Shown here: positions 1 to 16,305 of the stretch, piece after piece
How the letters are laid out: the number at the start of each line of letters is the position of its first letter
Position numbering within the stretch: position 1 is the stretch's first letter
Assembly: GCA_026874595.1 (NCBI GenBank)
Contig: CM049319.1
Coordinates: 6,520,101-6,584,100 of the forward strand
DNA length: 64,000 nt
Direction of reading: 5' to 3'
Source: Sipunculus nudus
Taxonomy: Eukaryota > Annelida > Sipuncula > Golfingiida > Sipunculidae
Translations under genes and position numbers: made by a program
Notes under the pieces: model-generated
Databases searched by the model: none
What the model was told of the DNA's origin: nothing
Seen by the model: the letters and a program-made list of their open reading frames with translations, nothing else

Positions 1-571
1 TTCTGACAGGTCTGATATCAGACAACAACCATTCTCTAAATCGGACCAAAAATTGAAGGAAAATGACTGAAACTGCACTGAAAAAGGATTTCTAAGGTGG
101 CTAACTGGCAGACATAATGGATTTCTGACAAGTCTGACATTTGATATCACACATCCTCCAATAAGAGACCAAACTTGGGGCAAATTCTCCAAATGATGTT
201 ACAGTAATGAATGTCCAAAACAATTCAAAAGGCATGCTCAGGCGCGCATATCAGATTTACAGATATGCAAATGTAAAAGTGTAGGTCCATTATTTTTTAT
301 TATTTTTTGGCTAAAAGAATTATTTCTGGGGGATGCAAACACACCCCATAACTTCGAGAATATAGGTCGCAGTGACCTAATTTCAGGTTTGCCAGGAGAT
401 CTTTTTAGAACCTCTAAGACTGCATAAGGTTCATGGCCCTAGCCCCTACGGTTACGATTTGTGCCCTGCTAACAGCCAGACGGACGGCCGGCCGGACGGA
501 CAGAGGAAGGACGACGGACAAAGACCCATCGCTATAGCCCAGCATGACTGAAAGTCAGCTGAGCTAAAAAC
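1..571. repeat. Dispersed repeat, short copy (A), cut by the window edge
   Basis: Positions 1-290 match 45138-45425 and positions 318-571 match about 46793-47073, so this is an internally deleted copy of the longer element near 45-47 kb. It includes a CpG-rich run of ACGG/CCGG units near 478-520 and ends in AGTCAGCTGAGCTAAAAAC. The ending resembles repeats I recall from bivalve genomes; I cannot name the family. No coding potential seen. Confidence 0.75.
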
Positions 572-4351
<3,780 letters not shown>

Positions 4352-4472
4352 CGTTCTCATTCGCTTATCGGTACATTCCTTTGCCAGATTCATCGCCAAT
4401 CGAGCGACCTCTTCTGATGCTTCAGCAATTGCTTTGGCTGTGTCAATGAGTTCCTTTTTGCCTCCCTCACCC
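4352..4472 (-). CDS. VCL: Vinculin exon 25: tail domain, helix H1-H2 region
   Basis: Encodes [20 protein letters not shown] then [21 protein letters not shown], aligned with human [24 protein letters not shown]...CTDKRIRT. The basic CTDKRMR segment corresponds to the conserved lysine/arginine region involved in acidic lipid and intramolecular head contacts. Enters in phase 2 (AG+G makes Arg) and leaves in phase 0 at ACG|GTCAGT. Confidence 0.96.
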
Positions 4473-4974
4473 CTGAAAATTGAATTAAATGCAAATCTTC
4501 AACATATATAGTGTAAGATATATATCACCCTATTATTCTCCTTACATGCATCTCTGTGTTACAGGCATCTTTCTATACATGCAACTCTCAGACACAAGTG
4601 GTTTCATGAAAAGTATTAGTAATTTCAGTGACCTATATCACAACAGCACATATCAAATATGGAAAAAATCTTGTAACTTGTTGAATAGTTATCACAAAAA
4701 GTTGGTAGCCAAAATGCATCAACATTGTCTTGATCTTTAATAATAAGTTGTCATATACATGTATCTCATCTTATAAATGGTTGACTATTATGATTAGCTG
4801 GCTTACTTGAGTCATAACAGGCACCATACCCTTGGCTTTCTGAGCTGTCATACAAATCATTATTCAAAACTTTTTTAGTATCCTCTCACTCACTGGTTAA
4901 GTCAGCTACAAGGAGCACCAGATTTTTGGCTCTCAAGTAGTCTTTAAACCTTCATTTACAATTTGTTTACTAAC
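4473..4974 (-). other. Intron 24
   Basis: AT-rich intron of 502 bases. Short open frames on the plus strand here have no recognisable composition or homology. Nothing else seen. Confidence 0.6.
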
Positions 4975-5090
4975 CTGACCAGTTGACTGAGTTTAGCCAT
5001 CAGAAGTGCCATCCTCTTGGCTGCACCAATGATTTCGTTGTCTCGACTTGACCATTGTTTCACATCCATGTGAAGTGCATGGGCTGCCAT
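4975..5090 (-). CDS. VCL: Vinculin exon 24: start of tail domain
   Basis: Encodes [20 protein letters not shown] then [18 protein letters not shown], matching human [39 protein letters not shown]. This is the N-terminal strap and first helix of the tail. Starts in phase 0 after CACCAG and ends in phase 2 at AG|GTTAGT. Confidence 0.97.
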
Positions 5091-5592
5091 CTGGTGAAAA
5101 GAATGATAACCAAATGTTATGAAATCAAAGATAAAGGCTGGAACTGTGGGAATGGTTATTTTATCTTTTAAAATCATTAAAAATATGAATATAATTGTAA
5201 CAGAAAATAAGAATAAGACATATGACATTATCAAAAAATTAATAGTAGTATATTTTCAAAAAGAAGAGAGATTTAATTAACATAAAGGCATGGTTCTGAA
5301 AAAAAGTCTTTCAGTTTTATTCTTTTTTAAAATACAACTGATGTAACACCATGATAAAGTCATTGTTAAACAGCTTTGTTAAACAGATGAGGTATCTTGT
5401 AACATTTAGTCCTACTTAATCATTAACTAACGATAGGTAACTATCCTACCATGAAGTTTTACTGAAACTGAGCTTTTGGGGATTCTATGCAGGTAAATAG
5501 TCAAACAAACAAACAGACAAACAGTCATGACCACATAAAATTTTCTAACTCTATTGGCGAAGGTCATTGTTGATTATTCCTTAGTATATTAC
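5091..5592 (-). other. Intron 23
   Basis: AT-rich intron of 502 bases with no recognisable element beyond a short run of AAACAAACAGAC units near 5501-5524. Confidence 0.6.
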
Positions 5593-5717
5593 CATGATGG
5601 GCTGGTTAGCTTGAGGTGTTGGGAAATGTGTGTCATCTTCATCCTCAGACTCCGGCGGAGGGGGACGAGGAGGAACAGTACTTCCTGATGGAGGTGGTGG
5701 TCGAGGTGGAGCACTAT
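5593..5717 (-). CDS. VCL: Vinculin exon 23: conserved proline-rich linker end
   Basis: Encodes DSAPPRPPPPSGSTVPPRPP then PPESEDEDDTHFPTPQANQPIM. It matches human [20 protein letters not shown]...NQPMM. In vertebrates this linker binds SH3 proteins (vinexin, CAP/ponsin), and the linker as a whole also binds VASP and Arp2/3. Two PPRPPPP units and an acidic ESEDEDD stretch are visible. It starts in phase 1, so it can be joined directly to exon 17 or to any of exons 18-22, and ends in phase 0 at ATG|GTAATA. Confidence 0.96.
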
Positions 5718-7978
5718 CTGTCAGTCAAAAATTAACAATGTGTCATTAATTTATGAAGAGAAACATTAGTGTATATAGTTCCTGGCCATAACATCACGAT
5801 TTACCTGGATTCAATTCAGTGTTTTAAAAACAATTTAATTTTTCTTAAATTTAATTATAAATCACATTTATCTAGCAAGTTCTGTATTTATCTCATCCAC
5901 AAGTAATCCCTTTACAGTAACTCTCAATTAATAAATGTCAATATTTTGTATTATGTCTATGGTACTATTCTCTTGCAATGTGTATACAAATTACATGTTG
6001 ACTGTTTCATTATCTGTGTCACCATTCTGTTAATCTGTGTACCATCCTCTGATACTATACACCTGTCCCAGAAAGATTCATTTTGGCCTTTTTTGGCCCA
6101 TTTTTTTTAATATTGCTGTGTCATTGTGAAAGTAAATTATTCCATATAAACATATATGTGCTATACATTTTTGAGGCAGTGATAAGTAGTTGTATACAGC
6201 ATGCTTTGTGGCATTCCGTATACATACCCTGACAGTGCAATTTGAAAAGTTTAATTTACCAATGACATATTCTTTTAAAATGTTAGATGCACTGCTGGGG
6301 TATCTATCTTATAAGTACTTACTGCTAAGTCTTTGTATTGTCTATAGCTTCCTTGTGGTCAAGTTACTAGATTCAACTGTGATTCAGTGCATTAAATATT
6401 TGCTGCATCATAATGACCCATGGTAAGACATTTTTGTTTGTTTGTCTTGTTCCCTTTGAGATGATGAAACAACATCCCGAACACTCTCACATATACTGTT
6501 CTATTTGTTTCAGTCATGCAAAAATTACACAATCAAATGTGTTCAATGTGCATTAATTAAGGTACATGCATTCAATTGATGATCAGTAGCCTTTGCTATA
6601 TAGGGACAGAATATTTGTACCACATGCCATGGTAAATACATATACTCCCCGAGTCAGAGATATTACTAATTGCTGGCTTATGCTAATGTAGATTAGACAG
6701 TTATGATTGGATCATGGTTCAATCATTCCTAAAGTTAAATACTCAAGGCTGCATACAGGCATAATCAGCTCATAAAGTTATTTGGATAAAAAGGAAAATA
6801 ATGTTATTTGTTAATAATGTGAGTTAGGGTCTTCATGTCAAAGTGATGGTGAAATAATTATATAATCATGAAATCATAAAACAAATAATAATGTTGGTAT
6901 TTTAGATAATATTTCAACCTTTTTACCTAAGCAACATGCCAACCAACATGCATGATTCACAGGGAAAAAAAATACCTGCAATTAGTCTCTAATCACATAT
7001 TTGAGACAGGTGAGATATTTTTATGGATTAATGACTGGTAGATTAAAATTCAGACATGCCATTATTATATTAAAATTTAAATACTACATATAACAATATC
7101 TTTATCAGTACAAATGTAAGAGGCCATTTTAGGGTAAAAATTAAACTATGTGCTGTCCTTTAACCAAAAACTAATTAAATTATCAGATATTTTCCTCAAG
7201 GCTTACATGCATGGATTTGTTATGCACACATACCCATTTTTTTTATTTTGCAATAACATTAATGTAATAACATTGTTACATGCATGTTTAAAAAATAGTT
7301 TACACATTGTGTCTCCCAAAACATCAAAAGAACCTGGCCCTTTTTACAATAACAAAGAACCATAAAATAAAATTTTCAAAATATGGATATAAATGGAAAC
7401 TGATACATATTAGTTGAAACTTACACCTGTGAAGTAATATTTAAAGTTAAAGTTACACATTTTAAATATATAAAAGGTTACATTCCTTATATCCATATCT
7501 TTGTAAAAGAAGCTCTGGACACATTTTGGTTTGAAATGTTTGCCTTATCTTCTGATCATAATGATAACTTGAGATGTCTGGGATATATTGATGTTACATG
7601 ATGATGATGATTCCAATTTGTTATCAGGTGTAATGCTCATTTAATACATGCAAAAAAAAATGATCTTAATGCAAAAAATACAGATCCCAAGAAACCAGAT
7701 AAGTATAATTCTTCTGCCTGAGGCAACTGTCCCAAAGCACATGGAAAAGGCCATCTCAGACAGAAATAAAAGGGGAAAAATCCTGAAAATGAATGGCACC
7801 ATAAATATGTGATAAACACCTGTAAATAAAATAAAGATAGCATTGTAAATAAAAATTAATGTCCTTAAACCTACAAGTACACAAGGGTGCTGTAAAAATA
7901 TTATATGCATGCAGTCTTAAAAAAATTGCATGCAATTTGCATAACATTTGCATGCATAAACAGCAAACTAGATACTAC
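5718..7978 (-). other. Intron 22
   Basis: AT-rich intron of 2,261 bases between two proline-rich linker exons. I saw no repeat family I can name. Overlapping minus-strand frames near 7641-7950 are phenylalanine-rich and not like the linker. Confidence 0.6.
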
Positions 7979-8077
7979 CATAGCTATATTCACTGGACTG
8001 GTCATTGTAGTAGTCATATGAGGCAGGGGGTGGGGGTACAGGTGGGGCGCTGGAATATTCACCCGTGGCCTGGGAGG
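7979..8077 (-). CDS. VCL: Vinculin exon 22: tyrosine- and proline-rich linker cassette
   Basis: Thirty-three codons, phase 1-1: ASQATGEYSSAPPVPPPPAS then YDYYNDQSSEYSY. Acceptor AAACAG, donor G|GTAGTA. The composition fits the linker: a VPPPP motif, a candidate ligand for EVH1 or SH3 domains, followed by five tyrosines in 13 residues, which might be phosphorylated (inference). No human counterpart at this place. Splicing in the same frame as its neighbours, with a Pro/Tyr/Ser bias unlike random intron, is the evidence; no transcript is available here. Confidence 0.78.
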
Positions 8078-10569
8078 CTGTTTGAGGTGAAAATGTTACA
8101 CAAGTCATCAGGTCAAATGTCTTAATGTCAAAGGTCATCATATACCATCATGCATCAGCAAGGTTTGCCTGATACTAGTTTCATGATAGATTTTCATTTC
8201 GTATATGGAAATATCTTTTATCTTCCTGGTTTAAGAGTACATGATAAATTAGAAAATGCGTCAAATAATGTCATACTTTTTAAACACATTTCAGTGCCAA
8301 AGTACCAAAATAGCTGACAGATGTATTTACTTAAACTTTATTTAAGAGAGGTGTTAATCCAAAATGAGCAGTTCACAAATGATCATGTAATGAATATTAA
8401 TTAGTTTGGCACTAATGAATATTCACAAGGCTTTCAGTTCACTGAATTTGTCTTTTTATGTGATATACAAAAACACCTTGTTAAGATGCAAGTGATGGTT
8501 CAAAAACTAATCAAGTTGCCTTGACAACCTGGCAGAAGGCAGAAAGATCCAGTGTGATATGATACTATGAATATGCTAATGATCTCTGTTCCCCAAATAT
8601 GAAATATTCTGATATCTGGTGTCTATTAATTATAGATAATTCCTTGAACCTTTGATAAAAACAGGCCCAAAAATATAGATCCCAAATTTTGAAAATGGTG
8701 TTTGTAGCCATCAACCTTCAGTTACATGGTATTTCTGTTTGTTAACTAGCCAATGCTCCATTTTTACTGACAGCTTGCAGATAAACAAACTCAAACATCT
8801 ATTACAGAAATGTTATAAGAATTTTTCTCAGCAGGAATTACCTACAGTTCATAAATATGTTTACAGATTAAGCCAAAAATCACCAGAATTCTACAGATAA
8901 GGGAGGTGAATAGATGAATTTAAAATAGGTTGGGAAGGTAAACTACAAAATGTAGTACACACTTTAACAACACATGGGGCTGTTCAAGGTGTGCAATGAA
9001 TAATATATATTGAAAGTATTTTAACAAAGGATCTTTCTATCTTCAACATACTGTTTAACAAACAACAACATCAATAACATCTACTTCATCATAAAGACTG
9101 AATACATCACAACAGCATTAACTACCATCAACTAAACAACATTATAAGTCTACAACAGCACTGAAAACTATAGTCTATGTAGCTTTTGAATTAGCACTGA
9201 ACACTAGCATATTCCATCTCCTAGGTATAAACAACACTGCAGCACACTGAAGCTTGTGCAGTAGTATTGTAAACTGAAAGCTGGTGCCATCAATTTAAAG
9301 ACACTTAACACACATTTTTAGTATATCACATAACAACTTATTCACAGCATATGTTCAGCAATTGTTTAAGTAAAGGTTTATGAGGTTTGTTTTTGCATTT
9401 TGCTTTAATTTAACATTGATTTGATTTTTTAGGCAAGAATTTATCTAACTTCAAAAACCAATATTTACTTTTCTCACATAACAGACCTTTTTAATGTTGA
9501 TGCATTAACTAGTGCTTAGTTATATACAGAATTATCAACTACTTGTTAAAACCTGCCTAATCTATCATGGGTACTAATAAATACATATGTCATCAAACTA
9601 ACAAATACCTACGAGAACAATAAACAAATCTATTGTTCCAGCCAGTAATGTCAATATTTAATATTGACCAAACTGCAGGAAGAACTATGCACAAATTACA
9701 TTAAAATTTGATTATTCAAGTAGTGATTACCGTTTCTGAAAATAATTCTTTCCATTTAAATTTTGAGTTCAAACATTATTTCATTTATATTAATATAATG
9801 TGGAGCTACCTGAATGTTTTTAAAATTTTAATTTCCGAAAATCAATTTTTATTTTCTTTGATCATGATCTCCCCAAATATTTTTCACTTAATTCCCTGGT
9901 GTTTCTTGTATGGAAAATAACAGTTGAATATTTTGTATCCAAGAGCTACTTAATGAGAAATTTCAATCTTTCTTTTTTGTATTTAACTTGCAAAATAAGT
10001 AGATAAAGTGGTGTCAACACTGCCTGGAAAACATGAGTATATAAAATGCCTTTCCATATCTTGATTGTCATCTCTGGCACATACCTCATTGCATATACCG
10101 GTAACACAAATCAATTTAAATCTCAATTAACGATATCAGTATACTCTCTTTTACATTTTCTGATTGTTACATATTCTGCTCAATATAACCAGAAAACAAG
10201 TGAATGATCATTTAAGGTAGCAACATCTTCTGCAAACCATAAAAAAAAAATTTTTTTTTTAATTAAAAAAAACTTGTGAAAGACCTTGGCCAAAAAAAAA
10301 ATATTCTTTAATCAATAATTAATTTTGCATTTTCCCCTTTCTGCCCTTGGTCCAAGAAAATTTGCATTTGTTTGCCTTAGATAAATTAAATAACAAATAA
10401 CAAGTGGACTGGGGTAGTGAAATGGATGAGACAATAAGGCACTGGATGAATAATGACAATGATACACCATGGCTGATCTGATAAGGAAAGGCAGTTTGTT
10501 ACTATTACAACGATGTATATGAGCTAAAAGCACAGTTAGGTTAATGTTAATAGCGTATTAACACAGTAC
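8078..10569 (-). other. Intron 21
   Basis: AT-rich intron of 2,492 bases. It holds a perfect 19-base palindrome at 9650-9668 and an A/T homopolymer stretch near 10240-10305. Nothing else recognised. Confidence 0.6.
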
Positions 10570-10614
10570 CTTGAATATGGTAGTCAGATGGAGGAGGAGG
10601 CACATCAGGTGGAA
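10570..10614 (-). CDS. VCL: Vinculin exon 21: 15-codon proline-rich microexon
   Basis: Forty-five bases, phase 1-1, encoding VPPDVPPPPSDYHIQ. Acceptor TTTTGCAG, donor G|GTACTG. The VPPPP motif followed by SDY resembles the neighbouring cassettes and the conserved linker exon. The small size and intact frame suggest an optional microexon. A chance match is possible, but the proline clustering and good splice sites argue against it. Confidence 0.72.
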
Positions 10615-13221
10615 CTGCAAAACAGTTGCCATGGTTACTGCATAAATTAACCCAGACACCAAAAGCTCAGAGTATCAAGTTGTTGCTATAGAGAATTAAA
10701 AAGTGTGAAAAAGACAAAACACAGTGTGTTGCTCGGCTACCACAGAGAGAAAGTCAAATTAAGTAAGAATCTAAATAAATTAAAATGGAAGCATTTTTTA
10801 TTAATTAAGCAAATCTCCTTATGCGTCTATCTATCCACATGAAAAGCATACACTATTCACTACATCTATACAATTATGATATCTGAATGCATTTTTACAC
10901 CACAACCCATGGAATTTTGTGTATTTAGTTCTGTATATGCTAAATTTATGTATTTACTCAGGGTAAATGGTGCAAACTGCTTTAAAAAGTGTGTCTTAAA
11001 ATATTTTTTTATTTTTCTTATTTTTTATCTGATATTGGTTTAAGTTATATAGGGTCCTCGGCAAACTTGTCTTAAAAGGGAAAGAATGTCAAATATAGGC
11101 ACTTATTTGCATAGATTTTTTAATGTCACAAAGTCTTCAATCCTTGTAAATTAAGTACACAAGAACAGGAATAAGAATTTTGAAAACAATCGCAACTTTT
11201 TCATTAAATAGAAATAAAAATCTTTTTTTCTTGTTAGACTCTTTAAATCTCACAATTTCTATGTTTTCAAATGAAGAAAAATTTGTCCCTTTTAATACAT
11301 TGAAAGAAATGTCTTTACTTGGGCACTTTTAGAAATGAAAGCCCATGTAAGGTGCAATATTCTGTCCCTCTCTTGCAAATAGAGAACTGGTTCCCATAGG
11401 CCATCCAGCCTGTTGTAGCATGAATTTTGAACAATCTTGCATGTGATTGGGCCAAAGCCACAATGTCCAATCAAATCCCATGAAAGAAAAGTACACAGTA
11501 CACAGCAGTCAAAACTGCTCAGGTGCTGTATTAACAAGAACACATGCACCAGGAACTGGACCAGTTTACAAACCTTTATTTGACTGGTCAGATTGTTTTG
11601 CTGTGTGCCTATGTAAAGTGTAACCAAGTCTCTTGATTGACACAATTCCCTTGTTCAAAATTCATGATACAGCAGACCAGGCAGCCTGATGGAGCAAGGT
11701 CTCTTCATGACAGAGCAAGAGAACTTGCTTGTAGGAAGAGGGAAGAAAAACATCAAATTAAACATAATTAAAGTTCATGTTTTAACAAAATGAAAACAAA
11801 GCGAAATTCATTGAAAACTGGCATCATCATGAATTAATTACATGAGTTTATTATAAACATTACTTTCATTTCATTTTAAAATCATTTTCTCATGAAAACT
11901 TATGACCTTTTCAAATATATCATTTATAAGTTTCTCAGTATATAATAACAAGGACATATAAAGCTTTATAGGAACAAAATAAAATATATCATAAGAGCAA
12001 GCACAAGATGCATTATCTATTTCAATCACAAAAAAGCAATAACAACAAGCTCCCAGCAAAGGCATCAAATTTCCCATGCACAAATACAATTTCTGGAATT
12101 TTAATGATAATGGTCTTCAAAATCTGCATCAACAATGAAAACCAACTTGCAAAAAGTAAAATGAAATACCATTCAACCGGTCTGAGCTAGGCTGCAAACT
12201 GGAACATTTAAATAAATGGTTCCTGACTCCCTGCAAACAAGACCATTACATTAGTTGATATGAAGCCACCATTCAACTCTCCAAACCAATCATGCTTTTC
12301 AATCTGAAGTAAACAGAATGAAACAAAACTGAAACCATCCATCTTGAACAGCAGGCATCATCGGCAGAGTATTGTGGGATACAGCAGACAAAAAGGATCA
12401 TGGAACCGCTGATGGATTATGGGAAATGCTCTGGCATCAAAGTTAATTACTTCACTGGCATCAAAGTTAATTACTTCAGAGGAGCTAAACAAGATAAAAC
12501 ATCCAGTCATAAGGATTAAAAAAAAGTGCAATCCTTAATTCCCAATGCTCCAGGTACACAAACCAGGTAATCCTTTATTATTTGCAGTTTTCTGCACTGG
12601 AACATTTGTAAGTATATCAGTGAAATCCATCTTCAAACATATATATGCCACACTGGTGAGTATGAACAGTCTGACTTAATTCTGAAAGTTAAAGATCTGT
12701 CTAAAAATGAGGTATTATAAAAAATGTACCTAAAATGTACCTTAGATGATAAACTGCTCCATCTTGTGTTCTTTCAATTGATTAATTTTACATAACCAAT
12801 TTCCCCATTTCATTTTTTATTCTCCAGATAACCCCAAATTCCCTTATGTCAAGATGGTATATTCCAAATTTAGATGGTCTGAAGTTCTACAAATAGACAA
12901 CAGATATCCTCAGGCATCAATTTGTGAATAACAAAAAGTATAAATGCTTTCAATAAAACAATGTCAGATGGAGTTAATCACCAATTTTAATACTTTATTC
13001 AATCTACCATGAAAATATAAACAGATTAATACTTAATCAAATATTATTAATAAGTAGGAATTTTGAAGTTGTATATACTTCCAAAAAAAAAAACTTCATA
13101 CTAGAAGTTTCAATGGTGTGACTGGTTTGAAAATGGAGTGGTCTGTTCAGGATTATAAGCAACACATGCAAAAAACCCTGGGTACATCTGAACGAGCATT
13201 CACATTCTGTCACTGGTGTAC
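10615..13221 (-). other. Intron 20
   Basis: AT-rich intron of 2,607 bases. It contains a perfect 24-base tandem duplication at 12431-12478. A 117-codon minus-strand open frame at 11292-11645 has no recognisable similarity and no linker-like composition. Confidence 0.6.
12431..12478. repeat. Perfect 24-base tandem duplication
   Basis: The unit CTGGCATCAAAGTTAATTAC plus TTCA occurs twice with no mismatch, implying recent duplication. Each unit has ATCAAAG, a TCF/LEF-like core, and GTTAAT, a half-site seen in HNF1-type motifs; both readings are only motif resemblance. Confidence 0.9.
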
Positions 13222-13350
13222 CTCTCGTAGCATCCTGGAGACTTTTTTTGGTCTTTTCAGCAGATTTCATAAGCTCATCAAGGTCAATATCCAAGGTAGG
13301 AGTAACTCCATAAGGCATGCCTGCCTGCCCTGACTTAGCATGACTTTGAC
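13222..13350 (-). CDS. VCL: Vinculin exon 20: linker cassette with charged helix-like segment
   Basis: Forty-three codons, phase 1-1: GQSHAKSGQAGMPYGVTPTL then DIDLDELMKSAEKTKKSLQD and ATR. Acceptor TTTCCAG, donor G|GTACAC. Unlike the other cassettes it is not proline-rich. The second half (DIDLDELMKSAEKTKKSLQ) looks like an amphipathic helix with an acidic start and basic end, so it may be a short binding module rather than a spacer. Not recognised from any family. The open minus-strand frame continues upstream of the acceptor, but the phase-1 join fixes this start. Confidence 0.75.
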
Positions 13351-14500
13351 CTGGAAATTGTCCAATCAGCTGAGAAATCATTTGCATAATGACAGTGACA
13401 TGCAAAATGAAATTAAAGCAGCAAAAGTACAGGTCCACAGGTCAAACCCAGCTTTTTGGAAGATCCAGTGCTAGGCTACAAAACCATTATCTTATCAAAT
13501 CCACATTCCCTAAATCCTACAGCTATGCTTTCTCACAAAATTGCAATAAATAAATGATATTTAATAAACTCTTTCATATTCTACTAAATGCAACTCAATA
13601 TATATGCATTCCTGTGAAAAACATTTGAAAAATTGCAATGACAATTATATGAATTGCATAAGTACTGATTTGACAATGATAGAAAATTTATTTTAAGCAG
13701 GGTTTTATATTAACAGCGATCAATTGAAATGGGGGTTTGCAGGATTTAGGCAAATAAAAGCATTGCTGTTTCTATATCAACACTATTTTTCTTGATTACT
13801 GTTTATTAACTAAAATGACAAGCTGTATTCTAATTGTGTCTTTTTTAATCTAGATTAGTAAATAATGAAAGTAACAATTAGACCAATCATGGTGCTTTTT
13901 ATTCAAAGGGAATGATTGAATAATAAAAACAGTATGTCAAATTAGCAAGATTTCTCTATTATTGACCCTTGCATGCATATAAATGGTCCATATATTAATC
14001 AAATGAACAGTATATATATGTTCAGGAGAATATAAAAAACACAACTTTCCCTGGTTAATAAATTTGTGAGGAAAAGCTTTTTTGGCTTGTTTGTAAGCTA
14101 TCATTTGTTTATGTGCACATGCATATTAAAAATAAAATAATATACTTAATTTTCATGCTTGCCTTGAATTTTGGTGTAAATACTTAAATAAAGAAACCTG
14201 AACAATTATCTTCTAAAAATAACAAACCATATTAACCATAGTTTAAATCATGAAACAATAACATCAATATTAATCAATTTTACAAAAATAACCAAGCAGT
14301 TGTGGAGGGGTAAAAGCAATATGATTAAAAATATTCATGATTTAGTTTTTTTGCAAGACAGGAGGTTGTGTTTTGGGCTGTGTTTGTTAGTCTGATCCAC
14401 TCTGTGATAGAAAACCTGGGCATGACACCAAGCAGAGTTTACAAGCGTGAGAGACTAGTATTTCAGGCCAGGTCTGTCCATGCCAAGTACCCATTTCTAC
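13351..14500 (-). other. Intron 19
   Basis: AT-rich intron of 1,150 bases; no repeat family, RNA gene or further exon recognised. Confidence 0.6.
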
Positions 14501-14635
14501 CTGCTGAATGAAATGGACTATGGTATCCCCTATTTGCTTGGTTTTGCCCAAAACCGTGTTGAGGAATTAGCTCTGGCTCAGAATAATAACTTTGATCGGT
14601 ATCGGAAAAGAAGGCATCTCTTGGGGACCCTCGCC
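14501..14635 (-). CDS. VCL: Vinculin exon 19: polar linker cassette
   Basis: Forty-five codons, phase 1-1: GRGSPRDAFFSDTDQSYYSE then PELIPQHGFGQNQANRGYHS and PFHSA. Acceptor TTGACAG, donor G|GTAGAA. Rich in Ser, Tyr, Asn and Gln, as expected of a disordered linker, with a SYYSEP stretch that could be phosphorylated (inference). Supported by the same 1-1 phase as its neighbours and both splice sites; the frame reaches a stop only downstream of the donor. Confidence 0.7.
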
Positions 14636-15649
14636 CTGTCAATCAAAAACAATCTTTGATCATCCATTGATAGTCTCAGTTACTCTCGTCTCAAATACTC
14701 TGAAAGCATAATGAGTTCATTCTAGCATTCAATTTTCTGACATTAAACACAATCAGCTGAATTGATTCCTTGTTTTAATTGTCTTTGCTACATGGTTATT
14801 ACTCAGGCAGTCTAGATATGCAGTTTTAAAAGAGGCTTGAATTTCTTAACACTTTTATAAATATATTACACTAAATATTTGTGCACTAAATATACCCATA
14901 AGCCATCACAATGTTTAATTTAACATTTCTAGATATTATTAGTACTCAATTTAAACAAGGTATCTTTATTTAATGTAAACCATTGAATATTATATGATGT
15001 GGATCATGCAGTAAACCCCTGGCTGTTATATAATGTATGTGACATTTTGTAAAACATGAAAAGCAAACCAATAATTAATATCAACCAATAAAAAAAGGTA
15101 AACAAATGACATCATAACTGTAAAATCCAAGTTAATAAGCAGAACACAAAACGATGAGTTTCTTGATCCTGAATAAATATATAAAATATTAAAATAAGGG
15201 CTTCAGCAAGCTTGATCATTCATGTTTATTAAAATCGCAGCACGGTTTCCTGGCGTAGCACCCACAATACATGCACCAGTTACATGACCGGTGTTTCTAC
15301 CCATATCTGTTGCATTCATGGTTCCTGCAGTACATAATTCTTTCAGTCATAAATTTACATATCCCGTTAATGTAGAATAACGTACAGCTGTTGTATAGCA
15401 AACATTTTCACAGTGGACTAAGTCAATCACAGGATGACTGGTAAAGCTCAAATCTGGGTTTAAAGATTCCTGCAGGAAACTATCCTCCATATAAGAAAAA
15501 AATAACCTCATTCTGATAAATTGGTACCAAAGATTTCTCCTTCATGATTTTTTATAAACGTCTCCTTTTTTTAAAGCTAGAATAAGTAAGCAATGACATC
15601 TGCAGAGTTCCATTCAAAAGGTGCACTCATTTGTAAGAGAAACACAGTG

Positions 15650-15850
15650 GTGGGGAACGTCTTTCTCGTTAAGCCTGCATAGTGCTCACCCTGGGTGGGG
15701 GCCACCCATGAATAACATCACATCCTGGGCTGAGATTCAAACTCACTATCTCCAAAGGTGTTCTACCCCTGGATGATAGAAGCCAGTCAATTGATTGGCA
15801 ATGTGGAATATCTTTCATTTCAGGCATGGCAATCTTACCAACACCAGACT
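15650..15850 (-). mobile_element. Possible tRNA-derived SINE fragment
   Basis: On the minus strand GAGTTTGAATC (15744-15734) resembles a pol III B box, followed by the CTCAGCCC-type sequence usual after the tRNA-like head of such elements. The A box is weak, so this is a tentative call. Confidence 0.4.
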
Positions 15851-16305
15851 TCATGAATATAATGGTTACATCAGTGGGGGAATGGATATTGGCTGTGCCT
15901 TAAGCACAACCAGGTTTTCCATGAGGAACCAGTAATGGCCATCTTATGATACTAACAGGGATATAAAACTAACAGGAAAGTGCCAATCAAGTCCACCTAT
16001 AAAAGGTACTCTATGTAAGCATACTTAAGTTCTTACATTAATAGGTGGATAAGTAACCTCCACCAATATTTAAAAGAAAATAATGGCCTAAGGATAGATG
16101 GTCCATTGTTTTAACACAAAGGTAAATAAGTACAACATATATTTTTAGTTCCACATGTAAACATCATGTTTCACCACTTTTTGTCACACATTTGTATTTG
16201 ATAAATTTTCTGGTACAAAGGTTCATACCAAATAAAACTGCATGAAAATTACAAACAAATTGTTGGCAGCTGAAAATATGGCATTCAGAAACAACCAAAC
16301 TGTGA

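Noticed and set aside
7641-7950. Overlapping minus-strand frames, one able to start in phase 1 after TTTTCAG
   Set aside because: The peptide is Phe/Leu/Cys-rich, unlike any linker exon, and the only in-phase donor is weak.
9650-9668. Perfect palindrome GTCAATATTTAATATTGAC
   Set aside because: AT-rich palindromes of this size are expected in tens of kilobases of AT-rich intron.
11292-11645. 117-codon minus-strand open frame in intron 20
   Set aside because: Hydrophobic, cysteine-rich, no recognised similarity, no phase-1 splice frame usable by the gene; most likely chance.
12150-12200. Possible linker exon after TTTGCAG near 12190
   Set aside because: Phase-1 reading meets a stop within two codons.
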